Part shown: positions 1-11,205 of the stretch, piece after piece | Position numbering within the stretch: position 1 is the stretch's first letter | Layout of the letters: each line of letters starts with the position of its first letter | Origin: Oscheius onirici | Taxonomy: Eukaryota; Nematoda; Chromadorea; Rhabditida; Rhabditidae | Reading direction: 5' to 3' | NCBI GenBank assembly: GCA_932521025.1 | Contig: OW051473.1 | Span: forward strand, 8,060,001-8,124,000 | DNA: 64,000 nucleotides | Program-made: the position numbers and the translations under genes | Notes under the pieces: generated by a model | Told to the model about the DNA's origin: nothing | What the model saw: only the letters and a program-made list of their open reading frames with translations | The model's database searches: none

Positions 1-976
1 AAATGGATTGCTTGAAGCTGAGTCATTCCTCGGATCGCTGAAATTTTTTTTAACTATAAATATACGAAAACTGGTCCACCTGAGGAAGGAACAGATTTCA
101 TGCAGTTATGACCAAAGTTTATTGTCTGCACCGTGTTCTTGATCTTCCCAAAAATGTTGGAATGTACATTGCAGATTTTGTTACTGCCCAAATTGATGTC
201 ATAGAGCTGAAAAATCGGTATTGTAATCCCTTTCTAGGATGCCGAGGTCAGCGATGGACTTGACAGATTACCGCCGTCCTTCACCACAAGACTAATGGTT
301 AAGGCCATCTTAGGCTGAATAGTAAGCGTCCCTCCCCGAAAAAAAGTGTCCTCCTCATCCTTATTCTCTCATTATGGACTCACCTTGGGCAGATTAGGGA
401 AAGCGTCGGTCTCTCCGAGGTCGCCAATACTATTGTTAGAAAGGTCGAGACGAAGAAGAGTGCTGATCCCGGCCAAGGCTCCCACAGGAATCTTAACAAG
501 TGTTTTGAAAACTTAGACCAAAAAGACTCACATTTTTCAAATTGTTGTGATGGAGTGAAATTTCTTGAAGAACTGGACTCATTCCTTTGAAAGCATTGTT
601 GTCAATCTCTTTCATTTCATTGAAAGACAAATCCAACTGCTTAATATAAAGTCCGGCAAAGAAACTGGCGGGTAGGGAAGTTAGTCCTGCCTGAAGACCT
701 AAGATTTTTAAAATATAGAAAGTGTAACCTTTTGTATCTTGAGCTCTTGAACAAGACCGAGCATGGCTTGATTTTGTCGCAACAACTGAACCACCTCATG
801 TCCCTTGGTATGTGAACAGTCTAGTCTTAAAATGGCTGAATGAAATTGATCGCAAAAACTGTCGCCTACTTGACCCCATTGTGTAGCTCCTCACACTTGC
901 AAAACTTTTCAACAAGGGCAGGACAAGAAAGTACTGTAGAGACGCAAAAAAGCCCTAGGGCTAGTAGGACTCTCAT
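1..976 (-). CDS. Extracellular leucine-rich-repeat protein, 5' part (runs off left edge)
   Basis: The 5' half of a secreted or membrane eLRR protein. The start at 976 opens a hydrophobic signal peptide (MRVLLALGLFCVSTVLS) followed by a Cys-rich cap (CPALVEKFCKC). LRR segments follow, for example IKQLDLSFNEMKEIDNNAF and LLRLDLSNNSIGDLGETDAF, then further repeats near 1-210 (LYDINLGSNKI). The reading frame stays open between the cap and the first repeat only if a 29-nt intron at 866-894 is removed. Without it the frame hits TAG. The gene lies 390 bp downstream of, and in the same orientation as, the eLRR gene at 1366-4032. The shared cap architecture suggests tandem duplication. The 3' end, including any membrane anchor, is outside the window. 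The family assignment is firm; the exact orthologue is not. Confidence 0.75.
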
Positions 977-1222
977 GACTGATGACAATCGGAGTCGAAG
1001 TCGAAAAGGCAACCCCGACGGAACGAAGGCAGTGGCGGGGCCAATCCAGGTCAGCACACAGTAATCAGCACGCGACAGCCGCGCCCACTATAGAACGCAG
1101 GATCGCAGATATTTGTCGGCAGCCGTGCGCGACGGTATCCCCCACGCCGCTTCACGGAACACCACTAAGAAGTCCTTTTCGTGCCTTTTTGACAATGAAC
1201 AAGGATGTTGTTTGTGAGGTTC

Positions 1223-1228
1223 TTTATT
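1223..1228 (-). terminator. Polyadenylation signal AATAAA of the eLRR gene
   Basis: AATAAA on the minus strand lies 138 nt past the stop codon at 1366. It separates the two tandem eLRR genes and argues against a single fused transcript. Confidence 0.5.
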
Positions 1229-1365
1229 CAAAAATATATAAACAGGAGAGATCATCGAGGTAAACAGTTTTGCAGTTTTTGGTCATGCGAAAAGAATAAT
1301 GGGTTAACTGAAAGACAGAGAGAAGCCTGCTTTGAAAATGACACATTATACAAAGGGAAAAAAGA

Positions 1366-4032
1366 CTAGAACCACCAATAGCGAGGACGGTTGAGGTACA
1401 CGTTATGATTGGTAGCGGATCTTGATGACCGTGGAGGCAGCATGTTGGCACCGCTGTAGGCGCTGTTGGCTCCTCCGAAACCTGTGCAATTGCGTATTGT
1501 TTATATAGTTTTTGCGAAAATAGGCTTGGCGTTAGAGCACTAAAAGCAGGGGAAATAGAAACCAAAGCGAAGCGATACGTACCTGAAGAGACGGACGGGT
1601 AGCTAATGTTGCTGCCATTCTCCTTGCTATCGTATCTTTTGGAGAAGTAGCGGATTCCGACCAGAACTACAGCACAAACTACCAAAATGCCAAGAATACA
1701 TGCTAAATTTGAGTTTTGTTAGTTAAATACTAATCTTACCCATGATGATTAGAACAATGTTCACTCCAGAAATTGGATGATTCTCCATTACGGCAATATT
1801 TTCTCTTGGAGGGCCTTGAGGCATGACATTGGGAGAGGTCTAAAAAAAATTAAGATACAAATTACACGCATGATAAATATTCGGTAAAACAACATAGAAC
1901 CATGCAAAATGTTTAAAACCTTTGGTAACTTGTATGAGTTTTCAATGCTGTTGTTAACACTTTGTTTGCACTTACTGTATAGAAACGAGACTCCTTACCT
2001 GAATAAGTCTTCTCATTTGATTTCCAATCTGAGCAACTTCCGCTCTGATATTTGCTGGGTCAGTTTGTCTCAAATCGAATCCATTCAAGTTGGCTGGCGA
2101 CCAACATCTGAAAAGAAAAACTTTCACTCAACATCAAGACAAGAGTCCCCCACTTGGTATTCTGTCCACCCATTGAGGTTATGACAACGTCGCCGTTTTC
2201 TCGCAACCACTTGCGCAGCCAAGCCAGATCGGAGTCGCAGCGCCAAGGATTATCTGGGCAATTGAAATTATGGTCAATTAGTTCCGAGACTTCTTACTTT
2301 GCAATAGGAGCGACCTCTGATGGTTCGGGCCCTTTGGTAGCAGCGATTCGTAGAGCGAATTGATGGGAAGCGATTCAAGACGATTACTGCTCAAATCGAG
2401 GCTGTTCAGACTGGACAGTTGCGAAAAACTGAAGTCGGCAATGTGGGTTATCTGAAATTGGTCCCTCTTTTTCACGGCCTTCATTTTCGACCCACGGAAT
2501 TGCCACTAAGGTCAATATTGGCAACACTGGGCAGATTCGAGAAGACATCATTCGGCACGCTAAAAATGTAGCCATCATAGTGAATTGTGAACAAATGAAC
2601 TGAGTAATGTGGTTCCGGGCTAAACTGATAACTTGTAGCTTGCCAGTTTTTCTAAAAGCTCCAGCTTCGATGGAAGCGATAGAACAATCACTAAGTTCTA
2701 TGCGTAGCAACTGCGGCAGATTTTGAAGAGCTAAAGTTGTTTTTTGGAGTGAGTTTGACTCTCGTTACCGTTTGCGGAAACGGTCGTAATGTCTTTGTTG
2801 CTGCCCATGGAGAGCACTTTCAGACTGTTCACATAAAAAAACGTGGCGGCATCCAGTGAAGTGAGTAGATTGTTTCCCAAGTAGAGATATGTGAGGCCAG
2901 GGGTACTTTGGAGAGCGTCGGCAGGAATTGAGCGAATCTGAGAGTAAATTGCTATGAAGTATATTAACATCTTATCCCGAGAAAAAAAAATTGAGAAAAA
3001 TGTAGTTTGTGGGAACGTGGGGGTGCCCATCACAAACTGTCGTTTGTTCTTACTATTATATCACGGCTTCTCAATACTGGCTTACCTGGTTGACTTCCAA
3101 GCTGAGCGATTTGAGGTTTGGCAAAGGCAAAGACTCTGGAGGGACGGATGAGATAAGATTGACACCCATGCTCAGGTCTTCAAGTGTTGGAACGTTGGCC
3201 AAAGCTTCAGTAGGAATAGTTTGGAACAGGTTCTAAAACCGCAGTATTTTGTCTTACACACTTGTTTACCTTATCCAGTGAGAGCTGAGTAAGACTCTCC
3301 AAACCCAAAAGACCAGTAGGATGAATGGCAGTCATGTTGTTTGAACTCAAATCGAGCCTTTGAATAGACTGACGGGAGTGGAAGGATAGGAAAGATGTGT
3401 CCGGGACATATTCGATCATATTATCTGTAAACCAAACTACCGATACTTTAATGGACTCTTACCGCTTAAAGAAAGAGCTTTTAAACTTTTCAGCTTGGTT
3501 ATTCCCTCCTGAGGAATTGTGTCCAGATAATTTCCTCTGATCTCTAGCTCTTCAAGCATATCCTCCAAATTTCCACCGAACGCATCCTCATGGATTCCCC
3601 TTAACCCATTATTTCTCAGAGCGAGTTTCTTGATATTAAAGCCCTGGAATGCATACGGCGGAATCTAAACTGGGTTCTCTCTCTATGTACGGACGCGTAC
3701 TCACTGTGTCAATAGGTGTGCTGCTGATGACCAGACTGTCGATGCTGACGCCGGAACTTCCAATAGCCAAAAGAGCAGTTGCCAATGAGTCAGCCTTGTC
3801 ACAGACGATACTCACAACCTCATATCTTGTAGAGGAACAAGAGCATGGAGCCTAAACTTTTTTTTTGTATTCCCCAAGACATAGTCTGCAGATTAATCAC
3901 AGCTCAGTGCTAGCGCAACAGATTAGGAAGTGCATACTGGAGGGATGCGTCAATACAAACCTGGATGTAGAGTGGACATTGGGCAGAGACGGCCGGCAAC
4001 AATAGTAACAGCGGTATGATGAGTCGCCTCAT
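1366..4032 (-). CDS. Type I transmembrane extracellular LRR protein
   Basis: I assemble 14 exons encoding about 594 residues. A signal peptide (MRRLIIPLLLLLPAVSA) is followed by an N-terminal Cys cap (QCPLYIQ, APCSC). About ten LRRs follow, with consensus pieces such as IQRLDLSSNNMTAI, LTYLYLGNNLLTSL and LNSLDLSSNRLESL. An LRRCT cap contains NPWRCDSDLAWLRKWL and a later CWSPANLNGF. Near residues 510-540 is one membrane helix (VNIVLIIMACILGILVVCAV), then a short basic cytoplasmic tail ending in RPRYWWF. This layout matches the eLRR-only proteins of nematode apical extracellular matrix and epithelia (the LET-4/EGG-6/SYM-1 type), but I cannot pick an orthologue. Introns are about 37-45 nt, most ending TTTAG or TTTCAG. 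The tail is short and carries no recognisable signalling domain. Confidence 0.85.
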
Positions 4033-5146
4033 CTTGAAAAATTTTATCAGTGAAGAATGGCCAAAGGGCGAATCTCGAGAGTGATGGGCGTATGTACATA
4101 AAGTTCACATCAAGTGTTTTCTACAACCGGAATCAGAGCTTTTGAAAGAAGCCGAAATTAAACGATTGAGCTGGTGGGGACGGATAAGGATAGGGCACTC
4201 GGAGGGCAGGTAACTGAGCAGACTGGAGTATGCGCGGCTGTGGCGCGTGTCGTGGACCCTTGAAATGGCTATCAGTGAGTGTGTTTAAACATGATTTCAC
4301 GGTCATTGACAAGAGCGTTAAGCCATCATTTCCGTGAAGTGGCCTCGTTGCACAAAAGTTTGTTTCTAAAACATCTGTATAGCATGCACAAAAACTTTTA
4401 GATGAGCAGCTTTTAACTTTCGGGTTTAGCGACTTTTCTCTCTAGACACAGTTTTGCTGGAAAAAGCTTGTTAATAGTAACGTGCCGCCAGGAACAAAAT
4501 AGTATATATTATTTAACAGAAAGATCATATGCATGGTTGCAAGCTTGGCACAATACATGATATGATAAAGTTGAAAAAACCCACGAAAAAGGGTGGCATT
4601 TTCAGGCCCTGAAACAGAGTGTCGATGCGGAGGTGAAAACTCGTGTTAAGCTGCTTTGCACGAGCGCGCAAGACGAGAATAGGACTTCTTCATGGGCTTG
4701 CTGGAGACGACGCCAAAGCAGCCTTTTTCATGATGTCGTAAACAGATTCGACAATGGGCACTGAGTAAAACTGAGAGCGGAAAACTAGGTTATGGAAAAC
4801 TGTTAAGCCAGATTGGGTTAGAGCAAGAGGGCAATTGTCGCCAAGGGTTAAAGGGAAGTATTAACGAGTAATTGGAGATGGCTTTGAAACAGAAAGAGCA
4901 TCCTGTTATGTGCTCGGCGCGCCAGATATGAACGCACAAACATTTTACCGGCCACTCGATAGCCGGTTATACAAACATTCTCTCTCTGCGGCACTGGGAC
5001 CCAGATTTGTAGCGAAAACGGTTGTGAGCAATTAACAAAAGGATAGATTTTTTTAAATTAAACATTCCGATGGTCAGATGGTCAGCAAGCTCGCTCTCGT
5101 GGTGGCAAACTTGAGCCTGTATCGTTTCATGTTTGCCTTCTTTCAG
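4033..5146. other. Intergenic region between the eLRR gene and the gene at 5147
   Basis: No ORF with a recognisable product and no clear repeat. It should hold the promoter of the minus-strand eLRR gene and, on the other side, that of the plus-strand gene. I looked for upstream exons of the 5147 gene here and found none whose phase and splice signals fit. Confidence 0.5.
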
Positions 5147-6405
5147 AGACCAATGGAAACACGCGAAGCAATACTCCTCGAAGAGTTGCCTCTGTTAGCC
5201 GATTAGCGCCGGAGCCCATTAAGGTAGCGAGTGCTGTCGAAATTTTCCCCGAATTCCCGCCAGCTCCTACAGAATACGGTAATTGTGTAAACCATTCAAA
5301 TTCAAAAACAAATTTCAGATGCAAACGCCTATTACGACGAGACCATGTCCATTGCTGCCTCGATTGAAGACGAATCCACGATCGACTTTGAAATCGCGGT
5401 TGAAGATGATTTATATCCTTCAGCAGGTGAGTAAACAGTCAATTTGTTCAGCTCTTCGGTCACTGTTTGACCACACTCCCCAGTGCCAAGTGTTATTCGG
5501 CCGTTTTGCAGATCTTGCCGAAGAAGCCGCCGGCATCGATGACGAGATCATCAACGACCGAATGTACAAAGCTCTAATGGCCAAAAACGTTAGTTCCTCA
5601 TCGCGGATTCATCATCCCATCTCTCTCTATTTAGGGCAACACGCTCAACGCAGAGATCACGAATATTGTGGCTGCCGTTAATGTCTTCGACAAGAATGCA
5701 CGTGTACTGGGAAAGGCCGACACGTGCGCAGCATTCTATTGGGAAAAGAGTCAAAGTTTTTAGGATCGGGTTGACCTACCAGCTGAACGTGCTAAGGCAA
5801 ATCGTCTACGATAACATCAAAATTAAGCAGAGCATGGAACCAATTTTATCAGCTGCCAATCCTCAGTTAACATTTGAAGTTAATTCTCCAGCAAACTCCG
5901 TTACATCGTTTGTGAATGTGAGCTTGATCTTCAACCCCTCTCTACTGCTATTTTCCAGCTGAGCGTGAATCAACTAACAGCCAGGCTTGATGACGAAATT
6001 GTCTCCCATCTGGCTGCTTTTGCTCTGGACGAGCAGGTGGTTGAGAACAAAGTCCGGCTCGGAATTTCTGTGAAGAATTCGGATATTGAAATCAAGGTAG
6101 GCAATGAATATGTTGCTGGCGCGTGGCAATTCGGATTTGAAATCCAATGTTAGTAGGCTAAATTGTGTTGATGTGTATAAGGGTCTTGAAACGAAAAGCT
6201 ATTTACTCTTCTTGTTGAACAAACCATTTAACATTTCGGTTCAATTCCTGTCAATTTTTAAATTGGTTGCACACAAACTTTGACACATTTCAAAAGGTTT
6301 AATATCTATTTTCAGGACCGGAAGAAGAAGAAGCCAATGCGCATAAAGATTCGTGACATTATAATTGAGCAAGACGAGGATGCTCGTACCGATGTCGAAG
6401 ATTAG
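5147..6405 (+). CDS. Uncharacterised protein, weakly like the C-terminus of chorein-type lipid-transfer proteins
   Basis: Six or more exons chain in phase. They begin after an acceptor at 5146 and end with TAG at 6403-6405. The N-terminal third is acidic (DETMSIAASIEDESTIDFEI). The C-terminal part alternates hydrophobic and polar residues (LSVNQLTARLDDEIVSHLAA, LGISVKNSDIEIK) and ends in a basic then acidic tail (DRKKKKPMRIKIRDIIIEQD). This beta-groove pattern recalls VPS13/UHRF1BP1-type bridge lipid-transfer proteins, but the similarity is only my impression. Phase is kept across 5704-5731 only by removing a 28-nt intron (GTACTGG...GCGCAG). The exon at 5147 has no in-frame ATG. The start is therefore either an unseen upstream exon or the ATG in ETMSIAAS at about 5345. 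It may be a truncated copy of a longer gene. Confidence 0.45.
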
Positions 6406-9179
6406 GCATAGTTTTTGGGAACTTCTTAGCTACATATCTTGTACTTTTTAACCGCTTGCCTATTGTGATAACTAGAGCTGTAAATACTTGAAACCTGTAA
6501 AATAGTCACAACGTTGTCATTCCTGTCCTCCATTCTACTTTCTTCAATCTCCACGACCACCAATTGCCCATCAAGAAACGTGTAGATTAATGCTTACTCC
6601 GTAAAAACTTATCTCCATTGTGATTGCAGAGATTTGTATTAAACTTTTTGTGACATTCTTACACGCTTGAAGCATGAATTCTGAGGCAGCAAAAGTTAAT
6701 TTGATATCAACATTTAAGTGTACACGAGGTACAGCGGCTTGGAGTTTCAGCAGATCATTTGAAAATTCGTGAAATGCTGACGAAAATATAAAGAAACTGC
6801 TATTAAAGAATCTTTCGATGTTCGATGATAAAGGGAGTTTTTAAAGGTCACGTCATCCTATAACTTGTAATAGGGCGTTTTATGTGAGGATCAAATTTTC
6901 GTTCTAATTGAAACTGACGATTCTTTGCTTCTACTCTTTTGCAAGTGAATTTTGCAGGTTCTCTCAAAGATTCTTTTTTTTTCAAATAGAACAAAGATCA
7001 ATTTTTGGTATGTGATGTGTAAAGTAACCTGTTCTGAGATTATGCTTTTGTAGAAGAAAACGAAAATTCGGGCTTTTGAAAATATAAAGGACTACTGAAG
7101 GTTCATCATTTCAAAAAACTTGGACGTAAATATTTCCTGTGAAATACATCTACGCGGAATCTATGCTGAAGGTAGTTTCCGTACGCAGAATATTGAAAAC
7201 GTTTTCCGTTCTCGTGTAAAGGGTTCTTTCCGTTTTCCCATTCTCACCATGATTTCATACTCATTACGGTAATTTCAATACGTAGTCAGTCTTGGATTAG
7301 ATTAAAACACCTGCAGAACATGCGTGTTTGTAAAAACATGCATTATTGTGTACGTTGCCTAGTCATAGCACACAACTTCAATCTTCTGATTACATTCCCA
7401 GCTAGACGCCCAAAAATAGGCTTACCAATCTTTTGAAACTTTAGGAGGTCTTCTTCCAGACGAGCAACGTAAGCAATTTAGACTTCCGAAACTTGATCCG
7501 CTAGCAGAGAACTCTCTTTAAATTTGGCTACTGCCTGTGCATGACAACAAGTCTCTTCTTCTGTCATTAACAACTATGAAATCTCCTAAGATGTCCAAGT
7601 ACAGCTTATACATACATCTGGTGAATAATCGGAGCCGTTTTTATACAGAGCTCATCTTGCATTCCCCACCCGGAGAAAAGCTGGCTTGGACGGTTTAAGA
7701 CCAGCCAAAGGAGCTCGAGTCTATATAAGGAGAGCTTTTCCGGCCATCATTCCCCTCCAGGGTGTTTCAGAGATATTCTTTTCCAATTTCTCCAAAATTG
7801 CTGTTATTCATAGCTGAGCGGGTTCACCAGATGACCTCTTTAACCTGTAATTTATCGTCTAGACTCAAACTGCCTTCAACTGCCCTGCCACCCAGTAAAA
7901 AGGAGATCACTGCGAAAATGAGCTCAGGGTGTAAAAGTATGCAGTGTACGTGAGAAACGGCTCAAATTTGAGTCACGCAAGTTTCAGGATGTGACCTTCG
8001 TGTCCAGACGTGTTTGACTAGATCAGGAAATGCCGAGTTATCCTCTCTGACTCCTGTTGCTAGCATCATTTTGATCGCGTCTTCAATCTGAGACGAAAGC
8101 ACAGACCTCAGCTGGTCGTTCTTTTTCAGTCTCAAAAAGCTGTGTTAATTCTGTCATATACAAGTTTCTTGCTTTTCAGTGGATCAGCATTAATCTGTGT
8201 TATATTCTCCGTGACCGAGTATAAAAGTCTTAGAAGTAAGAATTACAGATGCAGTTGTGCTCAAGTTTGCGACTACAGTACTCTTTCCGTTCCAGGAATC
8301 CAGGAAGATGTTAAGGGAATCCCTGCCCATTTCCTCTGAGGCCAGCGGTTGCTGAGAGTCTCCTGCGGAGGTCTGGCCTCTGGCCGAGAGACCTCCACAG
8401 TAGAAAAAGACTTCTCTCTCACACTCTCTATTTTTCTGCAGCCGCTTTGACGCATTTGCGAGTAGGGCTCAAACTTGACTCATGAACTTTGAAGGTTTTT
8501 GCGACTGCCCACGGAGTTTCCTGCTAGGGCCCATGGTTCGTTGCTTCTGTTCTTAGCAGGTCTGGGAAGATCTATGAGCATGCAATGAGAGTGAACGCTG
8601 AGCGATGGAGAGTCCAGCTTCCGCTTTTATTTTTATTGTCGACTTGCGCATGTAGAAGCCTACAGTAGCCTTTCCATTTAATCAGCTTTTGTGACTCGTT
8701 CCTGATGCATTTACATGACACGGATTTTCATGAGGCTTTAACAAACCATCAATCCTTGTACGGATAAAATGGAGCATTAGGCTTTAGTGAATGTGTGAAG
8801 GCTAGAAAAGCCGTGCCTCCCACACATCATCCAGTCACTCCTTTCTGCCACTCAGGCCACCATGCTCTCTCTAATTGAGTTTACATAAAACACTGAGCCG
8901 TTCCAGTACCCTCCCAGTGGTGCACAAGGCGCCCATTTGACGTTAGTCAGTCCTTCTGACATCTGTCATTTCGAGAAAGTCATTACCGCTCTCTCCCTCT
9001 CTCCATCTCTCTGTGAGACATTTAGCACTGAAATTACTGTTTTCAACGCAGCCGGCAATTTCACAGCACACGGCTTTTATAAAGCTGAACGGTTCTCAAG
9101 ACCTTTATGTCATCTGCCCCCACACACCTCTCTCAGTCTCTACTGTAGCCGAGCCTTCAAGAGCCGCTTGTTTTTCAGA
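6406..9179. other. 2.8-kb non-coding stretch
   Basis: AT-rich sequence without a recognisable gene. A good TATA-like element (CTATATAAGG) lies at 7731-7740, followed by a 63-codon ORF from 7762 that I do not recognise. It could mark an unrecognised short gene or an upstream promoter. Pyrimidine-rich tracts (CTCTCTCCCTCTCTCC) occur near 8990-9010, upstream of the secreted-protein gene. Confidence 0.4.
9072..9080 (+). promoter_or_regulatory. TATA-like box of the secreted-protein gene
   Basis: TTTATAAAG about 100 bp before the ATG at 9180, with no other gene in between. The spacing suits a core promoter with a short 5' leader. Confidence 0.4.
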
Positions 9180-10970
9180 ATGCTCTACCGTGTCATCATT
9201 GCTTGCTCCATTCTTGTGTCGGGTCTGGACTGTAAGTCTTACAGTCACTACATGAAGCCAGGTATAGTTTTTCTGGTCTTTTTCAGAGAATAATCACTTT
9301 CAGAGTGTGGTGAGGAAATTATCTCGAACAGTGGGCTACATCTTCCTAGCCATGAAGTGTGCGAGTTGAAGGTGAAGAGCAAGCCGGGACTCAGTATCGC
9401 TCTTGATTTCTTTTGGAGTGCTGATCAGGTTGATCGGGAAGAAGTCTGCTACGGATTGGAGGTGAGATTTGCACGCAGGTTGGATAACGTAGAGCAGGGA
9501 TCAAAAAGCCAAAAGGTCGTTTGACCTCTGCTTTCCGTTTATAGGCAACTTCCGGAATACTTCCGGTGCATACTGTAGTCTTTGACGTCGACTTTGATTC
9601 TGGTACTGTAGTGCCAAAATGCTATTTTGGTTACTGAATGGGCACATGTTTAAAAAGGCAATTTCAAACTTCCCCCGCTTTCTTGCCCATTCTTATTCAA
9701 GACGTGAACTCTTTAAGCGGAAGTGAACTTTTCTCCCACTCGCCTTTAGAATGACTCATACCAAACGAGGCCAAACTTCGTTTGTCTTAATCTGGTAACA
9801 TTTAACTCCGTTAAAAAAGAATAGTCTGGACCGGATATACTCGCACAGCCCCAGAAATCCGTTTTCTTGACATCGGAAACACGTACGATAATGGTCTCAG
9901 GTTATTTCCGCATGAAGAAAATCAGTAGAGGGGTACGTTGTTTGAGCTCATAATGATTGGAAGAATCATGCTTCTGCTCATTCATAATAGCTCATGCAAA
10001 TAATTACTTTTCCTATTAGAGGATGTGACAAAAGGTGTCACAAAAAGAGTACACTGTGCCAGTTTAATCACGTCACCGCGTGAACGAAAAGCGACCAATG
10101 TTCTAAAACTTTCAGATCTTTAACGAGGCTACCAAGAGGTACTATGACATCTGTGAAGGAGCCACCGACTCGTCGTTCTTTGTCACCGGAAGAGGACCCT
10201 TCATTCTCAAGGTTAACGAGCTTCCCGATGGAGTGATGGTTCATATCTCCTATATCACTCCAAAGTACAGTACGTAGCAGCGAGTGGAACAGCAACACCT
10301 TAATTTTTAGCCTGCGGCCAAAAGCTCAACTACGAACTGTTCGGAATCCCCGTCGAGCTTCACAACAATGGAGAGAAGGACTGCTTTATGAGCATTCCCA
10401 CTGGATCGCTTGTCCGTGTCGAGAACCCTGCCGGAAACGGAAAAGTCGGAGAGGTACAAATCCCATACTTGGAAACGATTAGTGTCTGCAAAAGACATTT
10501 TTAAGATAACTTGCGTCAATGACAGTGAATCAGAGTGAGAGCCCGGCTATTAGGCAATAAAACAGTTTCAAAGAAGATAATCGCGGCCTAGGCGCTTTTA
10601 GACTTGATGACTGTCGAGAATTGAAAGAACTGGATCAGGAAGTAATCAGTGATCAACACTTATTTTTCAGTGTGACGTTCAGTTACAAGTTGCTCAAGGA
10701 CCATCTGTACAGACGGCTACCACTGCTAGTCATGTTCACTGTCTTGGTAAAACTGTCAGCGACAAAAACAACCACTGAATTGCAGAGAATGAGCCCCTCG
10801 ATTTCCCCGTCTTCTGCCAGGCCGCTATCCTGTACATGACTTCTGCCATCAAGACCTTTGTCAAGGTTACCGTCATGTCTCCAACTTGGTCCGAAGCCCA
10901 TCGCATGTTCAACTACTCGCGTCATTGCGCCAAGGCACAGGAGCTCCTCTTCGACGAGCACCCGCTGTAG
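9180..10970 (+). CDS. Small secreted Cys-containing protein, possibly CUB-like
   Basis: Six exons give about 265 residues. A signal peptide (MLYRVIIACSILVSGLDC) is followed by two similar-looking halves rich in beta-strand pattern and paired cysteines (ECGEEIIS...HEVCELKV; TCGQKLNYELFGIPVEL). The second half continues through CDVQLQVAQGPSV to a C-terminal segment with VFCQAAILYM and the ending FDEHPL. No membrane anchor is visible. Fragments such as FILKVNELPDGVMVHISY resemble CUB/CUB-like beta-sandwiches common in nematode secretomes, but no diagnostic motif is present, so the domain name is tentative. The intron at 9463-10112 is much longer than the others. An acceptor (TTTTTCAG) ends 1 nt before the ATG, consistent with spliced-leader addition. 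Confidence 0.65.
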
Positions 10971-11205
10971 ATACGAAAGCAGTTAATCTTGTTGACAAAA
11001 TGACTTGTAATGCTTTTCTTCTTTGGGCATCTTCTTGCCGCGCGCAGCTATACGAATCGAGTGTTTTAAGTTAATTTGGTTAGGGGTACGGTAGTTGGTC
11101 ATCTTCCAGAATTAGAAGGATTATTAACAATTGCTTCATCGTCACAGTCACAATGGGATAGTGTATGAGGGGATACTGTAACTGCTTGATTTCGACGACT
11201 GAGAC

